From NCBI RefSeq assembly GCF_028198145.1, contig NZ_CP116338.1:1302001-1366000 (forward strand): a stretch of DNA of 64,000 nt, read 5' to 3'. The notes under the pieces are model-generated. The model was not told the origin of the DNA. It made no database searches and saw only the letters and a list, made by a program, of their open reading frames with translations. Of this stretch, positions 1 to 7,476 are shown piece by piece (position 1 is the first letter of the stretch; each line of letters starts with the position of its first letter). Position numbers and translations under genes: made by a program. This DNA comes from Microbacterium sp. nov. GSS16. Lineage in GTDB: Bacteria; Actinomycetota; Actinomycetes; Actinomycetales; Microbacteriaceae.

Positions 1-397
1 ACGCCGCCGAGATCGTCTGCCGCACCGCCTCGAGCGTGGCATGCGTCACTCGCCCGCCCCGCGCGGTGGCGAGCGACACCGCCTCGGCTGCCAGCTGTCC
101 GGTCAGCGCCCGTCGCTGACGCCCGAGCTGCGAGAGAGTCGCGGCGTCGAGGTCGTTTTGGGCTTCGCGCAGCTCTGAAGCGAGCTGCAGCACCTGGCCG
201 AGCCGCGCGCTGCGCTCGCGGGCGAAGAGGTTGACCACCCACGCGGCGACGCTCGGCTTGCGCAGAGCGCGGACCGCCGCCGAGAGTGCGGGATCGCCGA
301 CGTCCTTCGCGCGCACGTTGCGTGCAGCGATGAACTCATCCGGCGACCCCGCGTACAGCTCGGCGGCGATGCTGTCGAGGTCACCCGCTTCGCCCAT
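1..397 (-). CDS. Conserved actinobacterial hypothetical protein (3' end beyond the window)
   Basis: The frame is open from an ATG at 397 to the left edge, so only the first 132 residues are visible. The protein begins MGEAGDLDSIAAELYAG and carries a conserved-looking stretch LRKPSVAAWVVN at about residues 46-57, followed by a long Ala/Leu/Gln/Arg-rich helical region that probably forms a coiled coil (about 60-115). I recognise this type as a widespread actinobacterial protein of unknown function; no catalytic motif is visible. It is transcribed leftward and separated by 25 bases from the next gene, so the two may be cotranscribed. Function is not assigned. Confidence 0.75.
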   Translation of the reverse strand, partial: MGEAGDLDSIAAELYAGSPDEFIAARNVRAKDVGDPALSAAVRALRKPSVAAWVVNLFARERSARLGQVLQLASELREAQNDLDAATLSQLGRQRRALTGQLAAEAVSLATARGGRVTHATLEAVRQTISAA

Positions 398-422
398 GCG
401 AGCGACCCTATCGCCTGAGGGT

Positions 423-683
423 TCAGTCGTTCTTCGTCGCCTCTTCAGCCTCGCGCATGGCGGCATCGCCCTCCTCGGGCGATTCCGCGCCGGCGCTCGC
501 CGCGGGGTCGTCGCCGGAGGCGGGCTCGCCATCCGTCGTCGGCATCTCCTGGCTGTCGAACTGACCGTCCGGCAGCGCCTCGTCGGCGGTCTGAGGGTCG
601 CCGTGGGCGCCGTTCTTCACCTGGGCGGAGTCCGCCGCAGCGTCGTCGTGCAGGTCGTCGGGGTTTCCGTTGTGCTGAGTCAT
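423..683 (-). CDS. Small acidic hypothetical protein
   Basis: 86 residues, starting MTQHNGNPDD and ending ATKND. It is very rich in Asp, Glu, Ala, Gly and Pro, contains no Cys and has no hydrophobic segment, so it is predicted to be cytosolic and largely disordered. A frame that continues upstream of this ATG exists but its extra part lies antisense to neighbouring coding sequence; the internal ATG at 683 gives the sensible product. A second protein of the same style lies at 20838-21089. Such acidic Ser/Asp/Glu peptides are common in Microbacteriaceae and unassigned. Confidence 0.7.
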   Translation of the reverse strand: MTQHNGNPDDLHDDAAADSAQVKNGAHGDPQTADEALPDGQFDSQEMPTTDGEPASGDDPAASAGAESPEEGDAAMREAEEATKND

Positions 684-748
684 GCTCCGAGTATCGGCCG
701 ATCGCGGCGTTCGAGGCAGGGCCGTGACGGCGCAGACCTCGCGGGGTA

Positions 749-1372
749 TCATCTGCGCCGATCCGACAGCATCGCCGCGGGCGCCGGAAACGGCGGAGCG
801 GGAACACGACGCACGTCGATCAGCGCCAGCAGCACGCCGGCCATGGCCCCGCCGATGCCGCCGAGCACCATGTCGCCGATCGTGTCCTGGTAGTCGACAT
901 GGATCTGATCGCTGATGTACTCGACACCGAACCACTCGATCATCTCCCAGACCGCGCTGAGCGCGAGCGCGATCAGCGGCACGAGCACCAGCGGGGTCCG
1001 CGCTCGGGGACTCGCCGATGCGGTGATGCCGACGACATCGGTGCGCGTCAGCACCTCCGCCGCGATGATCGCCAGCACCGCCGTGCACGCGAAGTGCACC
1101 ACCAGGTCCCACCACGAGACGGCGGCATACAGGTCGAGCACGTTGCTCCACGCGGCGGCGAGGACGGTCACGCCGGCGGCGACGTCGAACCAGGCCCGCA
1201 TGCCCAGCATCCGCGGCAGCATGAGAGCCGGCAGCGCCAGGGCCGCGATCCCGGCATCCGTCGGCCTGAGCCAGCTGGCGGCCGCGATCACGCCCAGGAT
1301 GCCGATGACGCGCAGCGCATCGGCCGTCCATTCCGCCGCCGTGCGCGGCGGCCGCAGGAAGTCCTCTTTCAT
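749..1372 (-). CDS. Integral membrane protein, YjdF/DUF2238-like
   Basis: 207 residues with about five to six hydrophobic helices after a short polar N-terminus (MKEDFLRPPR). The segment WEMIEWFGVEY (about residues 142-152) followed by YQDTIGDMVLGGIGG (161-175) resembles the WE...E and D-x-x-x-DM signature of the YjdF/DUF2238 membrane family, whose function is unknown. The start codon overlaps the stop of the upstream endonuclease-like gene by four bases (ATGA), so translation is coupled and this is the last gene of a nitroreductase - EEP - membrane protein unit. The family assignment is by motif memory and moderately sure. Confidence 0.8.
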   Translation of the reverse strand: MKEDFLRPPRTAAEWTADALRVIGILGVIAAASWLRPTDAGIAALALPALMLPRMLGMRAWFDVAAGVTVLAAAWSNVLDLYAAVSWWDLVVHFACTAVLAIIAAEVLTRTDVVGITASASPRARTPLVLVPLIALALSAVWEMIEWFGVEYISDQIHVDYQDTIGDMVLGGIGGAMAGVLLALIDVRRVPAPPFPAPAAMLSDRRR

Positions 1373-2223
1373 GCGGCATCCTCTCCGAAACGCAGGATCG
1401 CCTGCACCGGCAGATGATCCGACGGTCTGCGTCCTTCCGGGGCATGGTCGTTGACCCCGACCGCGTGAACGCGCACACCCGGTGTCGTCATGATCCAGTC
1501 GAGCCGGCGTCCGCCGGCGCGCGGGCGCCCGTAGCGCGAGTACGTGCCCCGGTGTGCTCCGACCTGCCGCTCGGCGACGCCTGCGCTGTCGAGCAGGGCG
1601 CCGCCCGACTGCAGCGCGCGCACGGTCGTCGAATCGGCGCCGGCGTTGAGGTCGCCGGTCACAACCGCAGGCAGCGCGCGCTCGGCCACGAGTCGGCGGA
1701 TGCTGAGGGCCGAACGCCGCCGCGACGACGCGGAGAGATGGTCGAGATGGGTGTTGACGGCGAGGAATCGCGTGCCGGTGCTGTGCTCGACGAATTCGGC
1801 CCACACCATGATCCGGGGGATGAGGTTCCCCCAGCCGATCGAGCCTGTCCGCTCGGGCTGATCGGACAGCGCCTGCTGGCCCCAATCACGCAGCTCGAGG
1901 CGAGTGCTGTCGTACACGATCGGCGTACCCTCACCGCGACCTCCGGCACCCCGGCCCGCGCCGACGGCGCGATGGCCGGCGCCGAGCGCGTCGCGCACGA
2001 CGGGCATGGCGCGCGGCAGCACCTCCTGCAGGCCGAGGAGCGTCGGACGCTCCGCGGCGAGCAGCTGCCCGACAGCCGGAGCGCGCCGCGACCACCGGTC
2101 GGCGGGCAGCTGCAGCATGCCGTCCGCCGCGCGACGGATGTTGAACGTCATGACGTGCACGTCGGGCGCGGCGATCCGCCCGATCAGGGCATCCGCGGGC
2201 CAAACAGGTTCGGGTGCCGCCAT
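1369..2223 (-). CDS. Endonuclease/exonuclease/phosphatase family protein
   Basis: 284 residues. The EEP fold signature is clear: VHVMTFNIRR near residue 23, the catalytic Glu in LGLQEVLP (about 65), VNTHLDHLS (about 155), VTGDLNAG (about 187) and the terminal DHAP/SDHLPV (about 262-272) with the catalytic His. These are the metal- and phosphate-binding residues of the exonuclease III/DNase I/sphingomyelinase superfamily. There is no signal peptide. The substrate cannot be read from sequence: nucleic acid, inositol phosphate and phospholipid esters are all known in the family. It sits 2 bases after the nitroreductase gene and overlaps the next gene. Confidence 0.88.
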   Translation of the reverse strand: MAAPEPVWPADALIGRIAAPDVHVMTFNIRRAADGMLQLPADRWSRRAPAVGQLLAAERPTLLGLQEVLPRAMPVVRDALGAGHRAVGAGRGAGGRGEGTPIVYDSTRLELRDWGQQALSDQPERTGSIGWGNLIPRIMVWAEFVEHSTGTRFLAVNTHLDHLSASSRRRSALSIRRLVAERALPAVVTGDLNAGADSTTVRALQSGGALLDSAGVAERQVGAHRGTYSRYGRPRAGGRRLDWIMTTPGVRVHAVGVNDHAPEGRRPSDHLPVQAILRFGEDAA

Positions 2224-2225
2224 CG

Positions 2226-3017
2226 CTATCCGTCCCACCCCTGCTGCGGCGTCTCGCACGTCTCGCGGAAGACGAACTGCGACGGCAGCTTGCGCTGCGA
2301 GCTCGACCAGTCGATGGCCGGGCGACGCTGCTCGGGGGGCAGGTAACCCAGACGGTACACCGCCATCAGCTCGAGATCGTCGGGCACCTGCAGCAGCTCG
2401 ACGATCTCGTCCCAGCGACCCGGCGCCTCCATCGGGAAGGAGATGAACTGGATGCCCATGCCCAGCTCCACCGTCGTCAGCCAGATGTTCTCCATCGCCG
2501 CACCCATGCTGAACACCGAGTAGAACGAAGACAGCTCGCCGGGCCGGTACTCGCTGCGATCGAGCATCACGCCGAGCAGCAGCGGGGAGCCGGCCACCAG
2601 CTTGGCGTTCTCGGCGCCCAGCGTCTTCGGCACGCCGAGCGAGTTCATCAGCTTCTGACCGCGCGAGGTGAACACCTGGCTCGTGAACGGCCGCAGCACC
2701 GCGGGCAGCTTGTCGAACAGCATCCCGCTGCGTTTCTGCTCCATCTCGGCCTCGCTGAAGCGGAAGTACGGCTTGTACCGCTCGAAGAAGGTGCCGTTCG
2801 ACATCACCTCGGTCATGCTCTCGCCCGAGATCTTCGCGATCCGCTCGATCGTCTCCCGCTGCTCGATCACGACGAAACGCCACGGCTGGCTGTTCAGCTG
2901 CGACGGCGCGCGGCCCGCCGCCTCGATCAGCAGACGCTGGTGCTCTTCGCTCACAGGGTCGGGGAGGAACGGCCCGTTCGTGGTCTTGCGGCGGCGGATG
3001 ACGTCGAGGAATTCCAT
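2226..3017 (-). CDS. Nitroreductase family protein (FMN-dependent)
   Basis: 263 residues, start [17 protein letters not shown]. The N-terminal RRRKTTNG and [16 protein letters not shown] (about residues 37-52) are the FMN phosphate- and ring-binding stretches of the nitroreductase family; [17 protein letters not shown] (about 172-188) is the conserved second FMN segment. The length is somewhat above the usual 200 residues because of an insert around residues 70-130. It should use NAD(P)H and FMN to reduce a nitro, quinone or enone substrate in the cytosol; the natural substrate is unknown. First gene of a three-gene leftward unit. Confidence 0.88.
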   Translation of the reverse strand: MEFLDVIRRRKTTNGPFLPDPVSEEHQRLLIEAAGRAPSQLNSQPWRFVVIEQRETIERIAKISGESMTEVMSNGTFFERYKPYFRFSEAEMEQKRSGMLFDKLPAVLRPFTSQVFTSRGQKLMNSLGVPKTLGAENAKLVAGSPLLLGVMLDRSEYRPGELSSFYSVFSMGAAMENIWLTTVELGMGIQFISFPMEAPGRWDEIVELLQVPDDLELMAVYRLGYLPPEQRRPAIDWSSSQRKLPSQFVFRETCETPQQGWDG

Positions 3018-3024
3018 GGTGCTC

Positions 3025-3384
3025 CTATCGGCGGGAGGTGATCACGCCGGCGGCGATGAACGGCGCGGCGGTGAGGGCTATGGCAGGATGCCGGCGAGTG
3101 TGCGTGCCCGCGTAGGGGATGACGGCGAGCGGCGCGAGCGCCGGTGCGAGGGCGAGGGCTGCGGGCCTGTTGCGTCGCAGACCCACCAGCACCGCGACGA
3201 TCGTCGCCGAGAACGTGGCGATGTAGAGCGCGTGGTGCACCCAGCGGAATCGCCGGGTGTCGATGAGGCGCGTCGCGACGGCCGCGCCGAGCGCGCAGTT
3301 CGCCGCGTAGCAGAGGGCGGATGCCCGGAACGCGGGTTTCGCCGACGGATGCCCGTGCCTGCGCTTCGCGTGCCTGCGTCTCAT
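3025..3384 (-). CDS. Small integral membrane protein of unknown function
   Basis: 119 residues from the ATG at 3384 ([10 protein letters not shown]). The basic N-terminus is followed by three or four hydrophobic helices, a pattern of cytosolic N-terminus and membrane body. Reading the frame further upstream to a start at 3450 would add 22 residues encoded by the 16-bp tandem repeat region, which I consider unlikely. The stop lies 7 bases before the nitroreductase start, so it could be the promoter-proximal gene of that operon. No family recognised. Confidence 0.6.
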   Translation of the reverse strand: MRRRHAKRRHGHPSAKPAFRASALCYAANCALGAAVATRLIDTRRFRWVHHALYIATFSATIVAVLVGLRRNRPAALALAPALAPLAVIPYAGTHTRRHPAIALTAAPFIAAGVITSRR

Positions 3385-3447
3385 GCGATCAGCACACCAC
3401 GCCGCGGGGTTCCGGCGCGAGGGGTTGCGCTCGGGTTTGCTTTGCGT

Positions 3448-3518
3448 CACCGAGGAGTCGCGTCACCGAGGAGTCGGGTCATCGAGGAGTTGGGTCATCG
3501 AGGAGTCGGGTCACCGAG
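3448..3518. repeat. 16-bp tandem repeat, four copies plus a partial
   Basis: Four consecutive 16-base units of the form CAYCGAGGAGTYGSGT occupy 3448-3463, 3464-3479, 3480-3495 and 3496-3511, followed by a 7-base partial copy that runs into the left arm of the adjacent hairpin. The copies differ only at three positions. The array fills the space between the small membrane protein gene and the MFS gene. It is not CRISPR-like because there are no spacers. Confidence 0.85.
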
Positions 3519-3588
3519 AACAGGAGAACACGCGGACGCAGGAGGATTCCCCGGATTCCGTCCTGTTCTCGAGTGTTCTCCTGTTCTC
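3516..3588 (-). terminator. 16-bp perfect inverted repeat at the end of the MFS gene
   Basis: GAGAACAGGAGAACAC at 3516-3531 is the exact reverse complement of 3573-3588. The 41-base loop itself holds a further TCCTGTTCTC copy. The right arm overlaps the stop codon of the leftward MFS gene (3587-3589), so on the transcript this is a stem immediately after the coding region. There is no T-run; a rho-independent terminator or RNA-stabilising stem is inferred. Confidence 0.55.
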
Positions 3589-5035
3589 AGCGAGCCGGGT
3601 CGGCGGGGGCCGGGTCGGCGGGGGCCGGGTCGGCGGGAGCCGGGTCTCCGGGCGGCACAGCCGGCTCCGCCGGATTGCGGCGGATGCCGATCCACGACAC
3701 CACGCCGCCTGCGGCGAACAGGGCGGCGGTGACGATCGCGGCGCTGTGGAAGCCCCCGAGATCGAGCGATCCGCCGACGATGGTCGACAGCAGTGCGACC
3801 ACCAGCAGCCCGGCGACGCGGGAGACCGCGTTGTTCACGGCCGACGCGATGCCGCTGCGGCGCTCGTCGATCGCACCCAGGATCGCCGAGGTCAACGGGG
3901 CGACGGTCAGTGCCAGGCCCAGCCCGAGCACGATCATCGCGGGCAGCACCTGCCACCAGTAGTCGAAGTCCCGCCCGACCGTGAGCAGCAGCAGCGCACC
4001 CACCGCCATCAGAAGGGGACCGACGGTCATGAACAGCCTCGGGCCGAGGCGCCCTGCCACCGCTCCGGCGCGCGACGACAGCAGGATCATCAGCACCGTG
4101 ACCGGCAGGCTCGCCAGCCCCGCCGCCGTCGCGCTGAGCCCTGGACCCTGCTGCAGGTAGACGCCGATCACGAAGCCGTTCAGCGACAGCGCGGCGTACA
4201 CGAACAGCGTCGAGACGTTTCCCCATCCGAAGTTGCGCACGGTGAACATCGACAGTGGCAGCAGGGGGTGCGCCGACCGGGCCTGGCGCCACAGGAAGAC
4301 GGCGAGCAGCACGAGTCCGGCGGCTCCTGGCATCCAGATCCCCGGATCAGACCAGCCGAGCCGCTCCTGCTCGATCAGCGCGAAGACGACCGCACCCAGA
4401 CCGAGCGCGCACAGGATGCCGCTCACCCAGTCGACCCGCACATCGCGCTCGTGCTCGGGCAGATCGAGCCGGCCGAGCAGCACGAGAGTCACCGCGATCG
4501 GCAGCACGTTGATGAGGAAGACGAACCGCCACGAGAGCAGGTCGACGAACAGGCCGCCCATGAGCGGCCCGACCAGCTGAGCGGCGGTGGTGAACGCCGT
4601 CCATACGCCGATCGCGCGCGACTGCAGCTCGCCGCGCATCGTCGCCGTGATCAGCGCGAGAGAACTCGGCACGAGCAGCGCACCCGCGGCTCCCTGCGCG
4701 GCACGCGCGATGATCAGCACCAGCGGGTCGGGAGCCGCCGCCACGGCGATCGAGGCGACGCCGAAGGCGATGAGCCCGGTCCGCATCACGCGCACGCGCC
4801 CGTAGGCATCCGACAGCGACCCCGCCAGCAGGATCAGCGCGCTCAGCGTGATCAGGTAGGCGTCGACCACCCACTGCTGGGTGGCGATGCCGCCGCCCAG
4901 CTCGCGGCTGATCGCCGGCAGTGCCACGGTGACCACCGTGCCGTCGAGGAAGGTGACGAACGAGGCCAGCACGGCCACTGAGACGACGAGTCGCTGCACG
5001 GTGTCGAATCCGGGCACGGGGGTGAACGTGGGCAC
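3587..5035 (-). CDS. MFS transporter, DHA2 (14-helix drug:H+ antiporter) type
   Basis: 482 residues. The N-terminal segment VLASFVTFLDGTVVTVALPAI (residues 21-41 region) holds the LDxTVVNVALP-type motif of the 14-helix EmrB/QacA subfamily, and motif A appears as LSDAYGRVRVMR (about 79-90). Fourteen hydrophobic helices can be counted. The C-terminus ends in a Pro-Ala-Asp tandem repeat (three copies of PADPA) encoded by a GGCCGGGTCGGCGGG repeat, which is unusual and probably dispensable. Predicted proton-driven exporter of a small toxic compound; substrate unknown. Confidence 0.9.
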   Translation of the reverse strand: MPTFTPVPGFDTVQRLVVSVAVLASFVTFLDGTVVTVALPAISRELGGGIATQQWVVDAYLITLSALILLAGSLSDAYGRVRVMRTGLIAFGVASIAVAAAPDPLVLIIARAAQGAAGALLVPSSLALITATMRGELQSRAIGVWTAFTTAAQLVGPLMGGLFVDLLSWRFVFLINVLPIAVTLVLLGRLDLPEHERDVRVDWVSGILCALGLGAVVFALIEQERLGWSDPGIWMPGAAGLVLLAVFLWRQARSAHPLLPLSMFTVRNFGWGNVSTLFVYAALSLNGFVIGVYLQQGPGLSATAAGLASLPVTVLMILLSSRAGAVAGRLGPRLFMTVGPLLMAVGALLLLTVGRDFDYWWQVLPAMIVLGLGLALTVAPLTSAILGAIDERRSGIASAVNNAVSRVAGLLVVALLSTIVGGSLDLGGFHSAAIVTAALFAAGGVVSWIGIRRNPAEPAVPPGDPAPADPAPADPAPADPAR

Positions 5036-5155
5036 AGGCCGACACTACTCCCGCCATCGACCTGCGGCCCGAGCAGGCGTAGCCTGGCCGCAGGCGGGAC
5101 GACCTGCCCCGTCCGAGACCCCGGCGTGAAGCCGAAGACGAAGGCGGTGCGAACC

Positions 5156-5557
5156 ATGGATTCCATGATGATGGACGCGATGGCGTCCGAGATGAAGACC
5201 TCCGGCATGGAGATGATGGACATGTCGGTCATGCAGTCCTGCATCGACGCCTGCGCAGCGTGCGAGCAGGCCTGCACGGTCTGCTCGACGCAGATGATGG
5301 ACTGCAGCGTCGCGTGCATGAACTGCGCCGACATGTGCGGAACCATGATGCGCTCGATGCTGCGCATGCAGGGCATGACCGCGCAGGTGATGATGTCGAT
5401 GCTCGACGCGTGCATCGCGATGTGCCGGATGTGCATGGACGAATGTCAGGCGCACGCCGAGCACAGCGACGTCTACCGGATGTGCGCTCAGGCCTGCAAG
5501 GCGTGCATGGATGCTTGCATGGCGATGCGCGATGCCATGACGAAGATGGCGTCCTGA
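5156..5557 (+). CDS. Met- and Cys-rich four-helix protein, copper-storage (Csp/DUF326) pattern
   Basis: 133 residues from the ATG at 5156, which has AGGCGG eight bases upstream; a GTG start at 5126 would add ten residues. Counting from 5156 there are 17 Cys and 32 Met. The Cys fall in four blocks of the form C-x3-C-x2-C-x3-C (29-33-36-40 with an extra 43; 50-54-57-61; 86-90-93-97; 110-114-117-121), one per predicted helix, which is the arrangement lining the core of Csp copper-storage bundles. No signal peptide is present, so storage would be cytosolic, as in Csp3. Binding of Cu(I) is inferred from the family. The Met content is far above what I know for Csp proteins. It stands alone between oppositely oriented genes. 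Confidence 0.85.
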   Translation: MDSMMMDAMASEMKTSGMEMMDMSVMQSCIDACAACEQACTVCSTQMMDCSVACMNCADMCGTMMRSMLRMQGMTAQVMMSMLDACIAMCRMCMDECQAHAEHSDVYRMCAQACKACMDACMAMRDAMTKMAS

Positions 5558-5617
5558 GCGCCTGCCCTCCCGTGCCCCTGAGCCCGCCGCTCCTGGGGCC
5601 CTGAGCCCGCCGAGGAG

Positions 5618-5962
5618 TCAGCGCGCGACGTTGTAGAGAATGCGGCCGACCGCGAGCACGTCGTAGGCGGCGTGCAGGGCGACCGGTGTGCCAGCCGGCG
5701 CCTCGAGCGCCGCGCCGCCGGCGCTCCAGATCGAGAGCACGTCGCCGTCGAGGGTGCGCAGGCGCAGAACGCCGGATGCGGCATCGGCGACCTCGACGAT
5801 GGCATCCGCCCAGCCCAGAGGCGTCGCCGACGCCATCCGCGCCTGGATCAGGTGCAGGGCATGACCGGGTGCGTAGGAGGAGCACACGTCGCCGTGGTCG
5901 CACATGCACGCCGCACGCTCACGCACCTCGGAGGGCGAAAGGCGGATCGGCTGCGTGCTCAC
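5618..5962 (-). CDS. Hypothetical protein
   Basis: 114 residues starting at a GTG (VSTQPIRLSP) preceded by GAGGAG seven bases upstream; this decides the start over an upstream ATG in the same frame. The N-terminal quarter contains CMCDHGDVC (about residues 19-27), a Cys/His cluster that could bind a metal. The rest is a predicted beta-rich domain. It is convergent with the Met/Cys-rich protein gene and may be functionally unrelated. No family recognised. Confidence 0.6.
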   Translation of the reverse strand: MSTQPIRLSPSEVRERAACMCDHGDVCSSYAPGHALHLIQARMASATPLGWADAIVEVADAASGVLRLRTLDGDVLSIWSAGGAALEAPAGTPVALHAAYDVLAVGRILYNVAR

Positions 5963-6272
5963 GGTGGGTCTCCTCATGGTCGGGTCCACCGAGAATACGT
6001 CCGGCTCCGGCGAGGTGTCGATGAGATCCGACACAGGGCGAAACATCAGCGGCGCGCGCTGCGGCGTACACTGGACGCCGTGTTGTCTGCAGAGTGCGCC
6101 GTCGCGGCGCGAGAGGTGATCGTCGGCGCGCTCCGCGCCGACGGCAGAGGCTGAGATCGCTCCGGCGGCGGAACTCCCGTCACCGGAACCTAGCGATATC
6201 CGGCATCCGATCTGAAGGATGCTGCGCAGCCCTCGCCGACCACCCTCGGCTCCTCGACCAGAAAGCTCTCTC
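5963..6272. other. 310-bp gene-free region between divergent genes
   Basis: This stretch separates the starts of the leftward hypothetical gene and the rightward FBP-domain gene and must hold both promoters. I see GC-rich short inverted repeats (for example GTCGGCGCG...CGCGCCGAC around 6122-6142) but no convincing coding sequence. A CTGAGA (6151-6156) and GAACCT (6186-6191) pair recalls a TPP riboswitch, but the remaining consensus is missing. Confidence 0.5.
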
Positions 6273-6755
6273 ATGCGTCCCTTCGACGACCGCGCCATCC
6301 GCGCGTCCTTCCGCAACGCCTCCCGCAAGGAGGCGTCATCGCTCAGTCTCCCGCCCGAGTTCGACGAGATCGATTTCGACCGGCTCGACTATCTCGGCTG
6401 GTTCGACCCGAAGCTGCCCCGACGGGCGTACGTGGTCGCAGAGGTCGACGGCGCCCCCGTCGGCATCCTGCTTCAGCGCACCGAGCAGCGCACCCGCAGA
6501 CGCGCACAGTGCTCGTGGTGCGAAGACGTCACTCTGCGCAACGACGTGCAGTTCTTCTCGGCACGCAAAGCCGGCGCCGCAGGTCGCAACGGCGACACGA
6601 TCGGCACGCTGATCTGCGAGAACTTCGGCTGCTCGGCCAACGTGCGTCGGCTGCCACCCCTCGCCTACGAGGGATATGACCGCGAGCTCGCGCGCGAGAT
6701 GCGGATGCTTCGCCTGCGCGAGCATGTCGAGTCATTCGTGCGCGGGTTGGGCTGA
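6273..6755 (+). CDS. FBP-domain treble-clef zinc-finger protein (FusB-like EF-G-binding family)
   Basis: 160 residues. A predicted four-Cys zinc site is formed by C80-x2-C83 (CSWC) and C115-x4-C120 (CENFGC), matching the C-terminal treble-clef finger of the FBP family. The family is historically called fibronectin-binding but includes FusB/FusC, which bind elongation factor G and release it from the ribosome. A role in translation-factor rescue is therefore the best guess, by family only. The N-terminal part (residues 1-70) is alpha/beta with FDRLDYLGWFDP characteristic of actinobacterial members. It is a single-gene unit. Confidence 0.82.
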   Translation: MRPFDDRAIRASFRNASRKEASSLSLPPEFDEIDFDRLDYLGWFDPKLPRRAYVVAEVDGAPVGILLQRTEQRTRRRAQCSWCEDVTLRNDVQFFSARKAGAAGRNGDTIGTLICENFGCSANVRRLPPLAYEGYDRELAREMRMLRLREHVESFVRGLG

Positions 6756-6813
6756 CATCCGCTGACGGAGGGGGCTCACGCTCCCTCGGTCGGCGAGCCG
6801 GCGACCCGGCGCG

Positions 6814-7458
6814 TCAGCGCGACTGCGCCTCGACGATCGCCTTCTCGAGGTCATCGGGCCCGGTGAGCGTGACCATCCGGCCGTCGACGAAGAATGTCGG
6901 CGTCCCCTCCACACCGAGGAAGGTGCCCTCCGACCTGTCGCGGCGCACGCGTTCGGCCGTGGCCGGGTCGGCGACGGCCTCGTCGTAGGCCGCCATGTCG
7001 AGGCCGATCTCCTCGGCGAGGTCGCGGAACACCTGCGGGTTCGGCTCGGCGGCTCCGCCCCACTCGGCCTGCGTCTCGAGCAGCCGCTGGTACATCGCCT
7101 CGAAATCGCCCTGCTGTGCGGCTGCCTCGGCGGCGAGCGCCGCGGGCATCGAGTTCGCGTGCCCGGGCAGCGGGAAGTACCGCACCGCGTAGGTGATCTG
7201 CCCGTCGTATTGCTGCCGCAGCTCTTCCATCACCGGATGAAACGCCGCGCACGCCTCGCATTCGAAGTCGAGGAACTCCACCACGGTCACGGCATCCGCT
7301 CCGCCGTCGTCGAGCACGTGCGACTCCTCGCGCAGCACCTGCGGCTTTGGGTCGTTCTCTGATTCGGCGCGCTGCGCCACCGCCCACACGAGCACGCCGA
7401 TCAGCAGCAGCATGACGAGGCCGCCGGTGACGATGACGGCCTTGACGGAGTTCTTCAT
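6814..7458 (-). CDS. Membrane-anchored DsbA-like thiol:disulfide oxidoreductase
   Basis: 214 residues. One N-terminal transmembrane helix (about 8-28) anchors a thioredoxin-fold domain on the outside of the cell. The active site C67-E-A-C70 lies in FLDFECEACAAFHP and the cis-proline loop is seen as GVEGTPTFFVDG near residue 180. This is the usual arrangement of actinobacterial DsbA/DsbG-like extracytoplasmic proteins, which oxidise or shuffle disulfides in exported proteins. It lies 18 bases after the PaaX-like gene in the same direction, but a functional link with the kynurenine genes is not evident. Confidence 0.88.
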   Translation of the reverse strand: MKNSVKAVIVTGGLVMLLLIGVLVWAVAQRAESENDPKPQVLREESHVLDDGGADAVTVVEFLDFECEACAAFHPVMEELRQQYDGQITYAVRYFPLPGHANSMPAALAAEAAAQQGDFEAMYQRLLETQAEWGGAAEPNPQVFRDLAEEIGLDMAAYDEAVADPATAERVRRDRSEGTFLGVEGTPTFFVDGRMVTLTGPDDLEKAIVEAQSR

Positions 7459-7476
7459 GGTTCGATCCTGTCAGCT

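Noticed and set aside
3448..3518. Possible CRISPR array
   Set aside because: Units are directly adjacent 16-mers without spacers, and no cas gene is present; it is a simple tandem repeat.
3383..4981. A 532-residue open frame antisense to the MFS exporter
   Set aside because: Composition is Arg/Gln/His/Asp-rich with no motif; the opposite strand has a clean 14-helix transporter.
6130..6230. TPP-riboswitch-like words CTGAGA and GAACCT upstream of the FBP gene
   Set aside because: The distance between the words is too long and the downstream consensus (GATCCGGGTCATGCC-like and AGGGA) is missing; the downstream gene has no link with thiamine.
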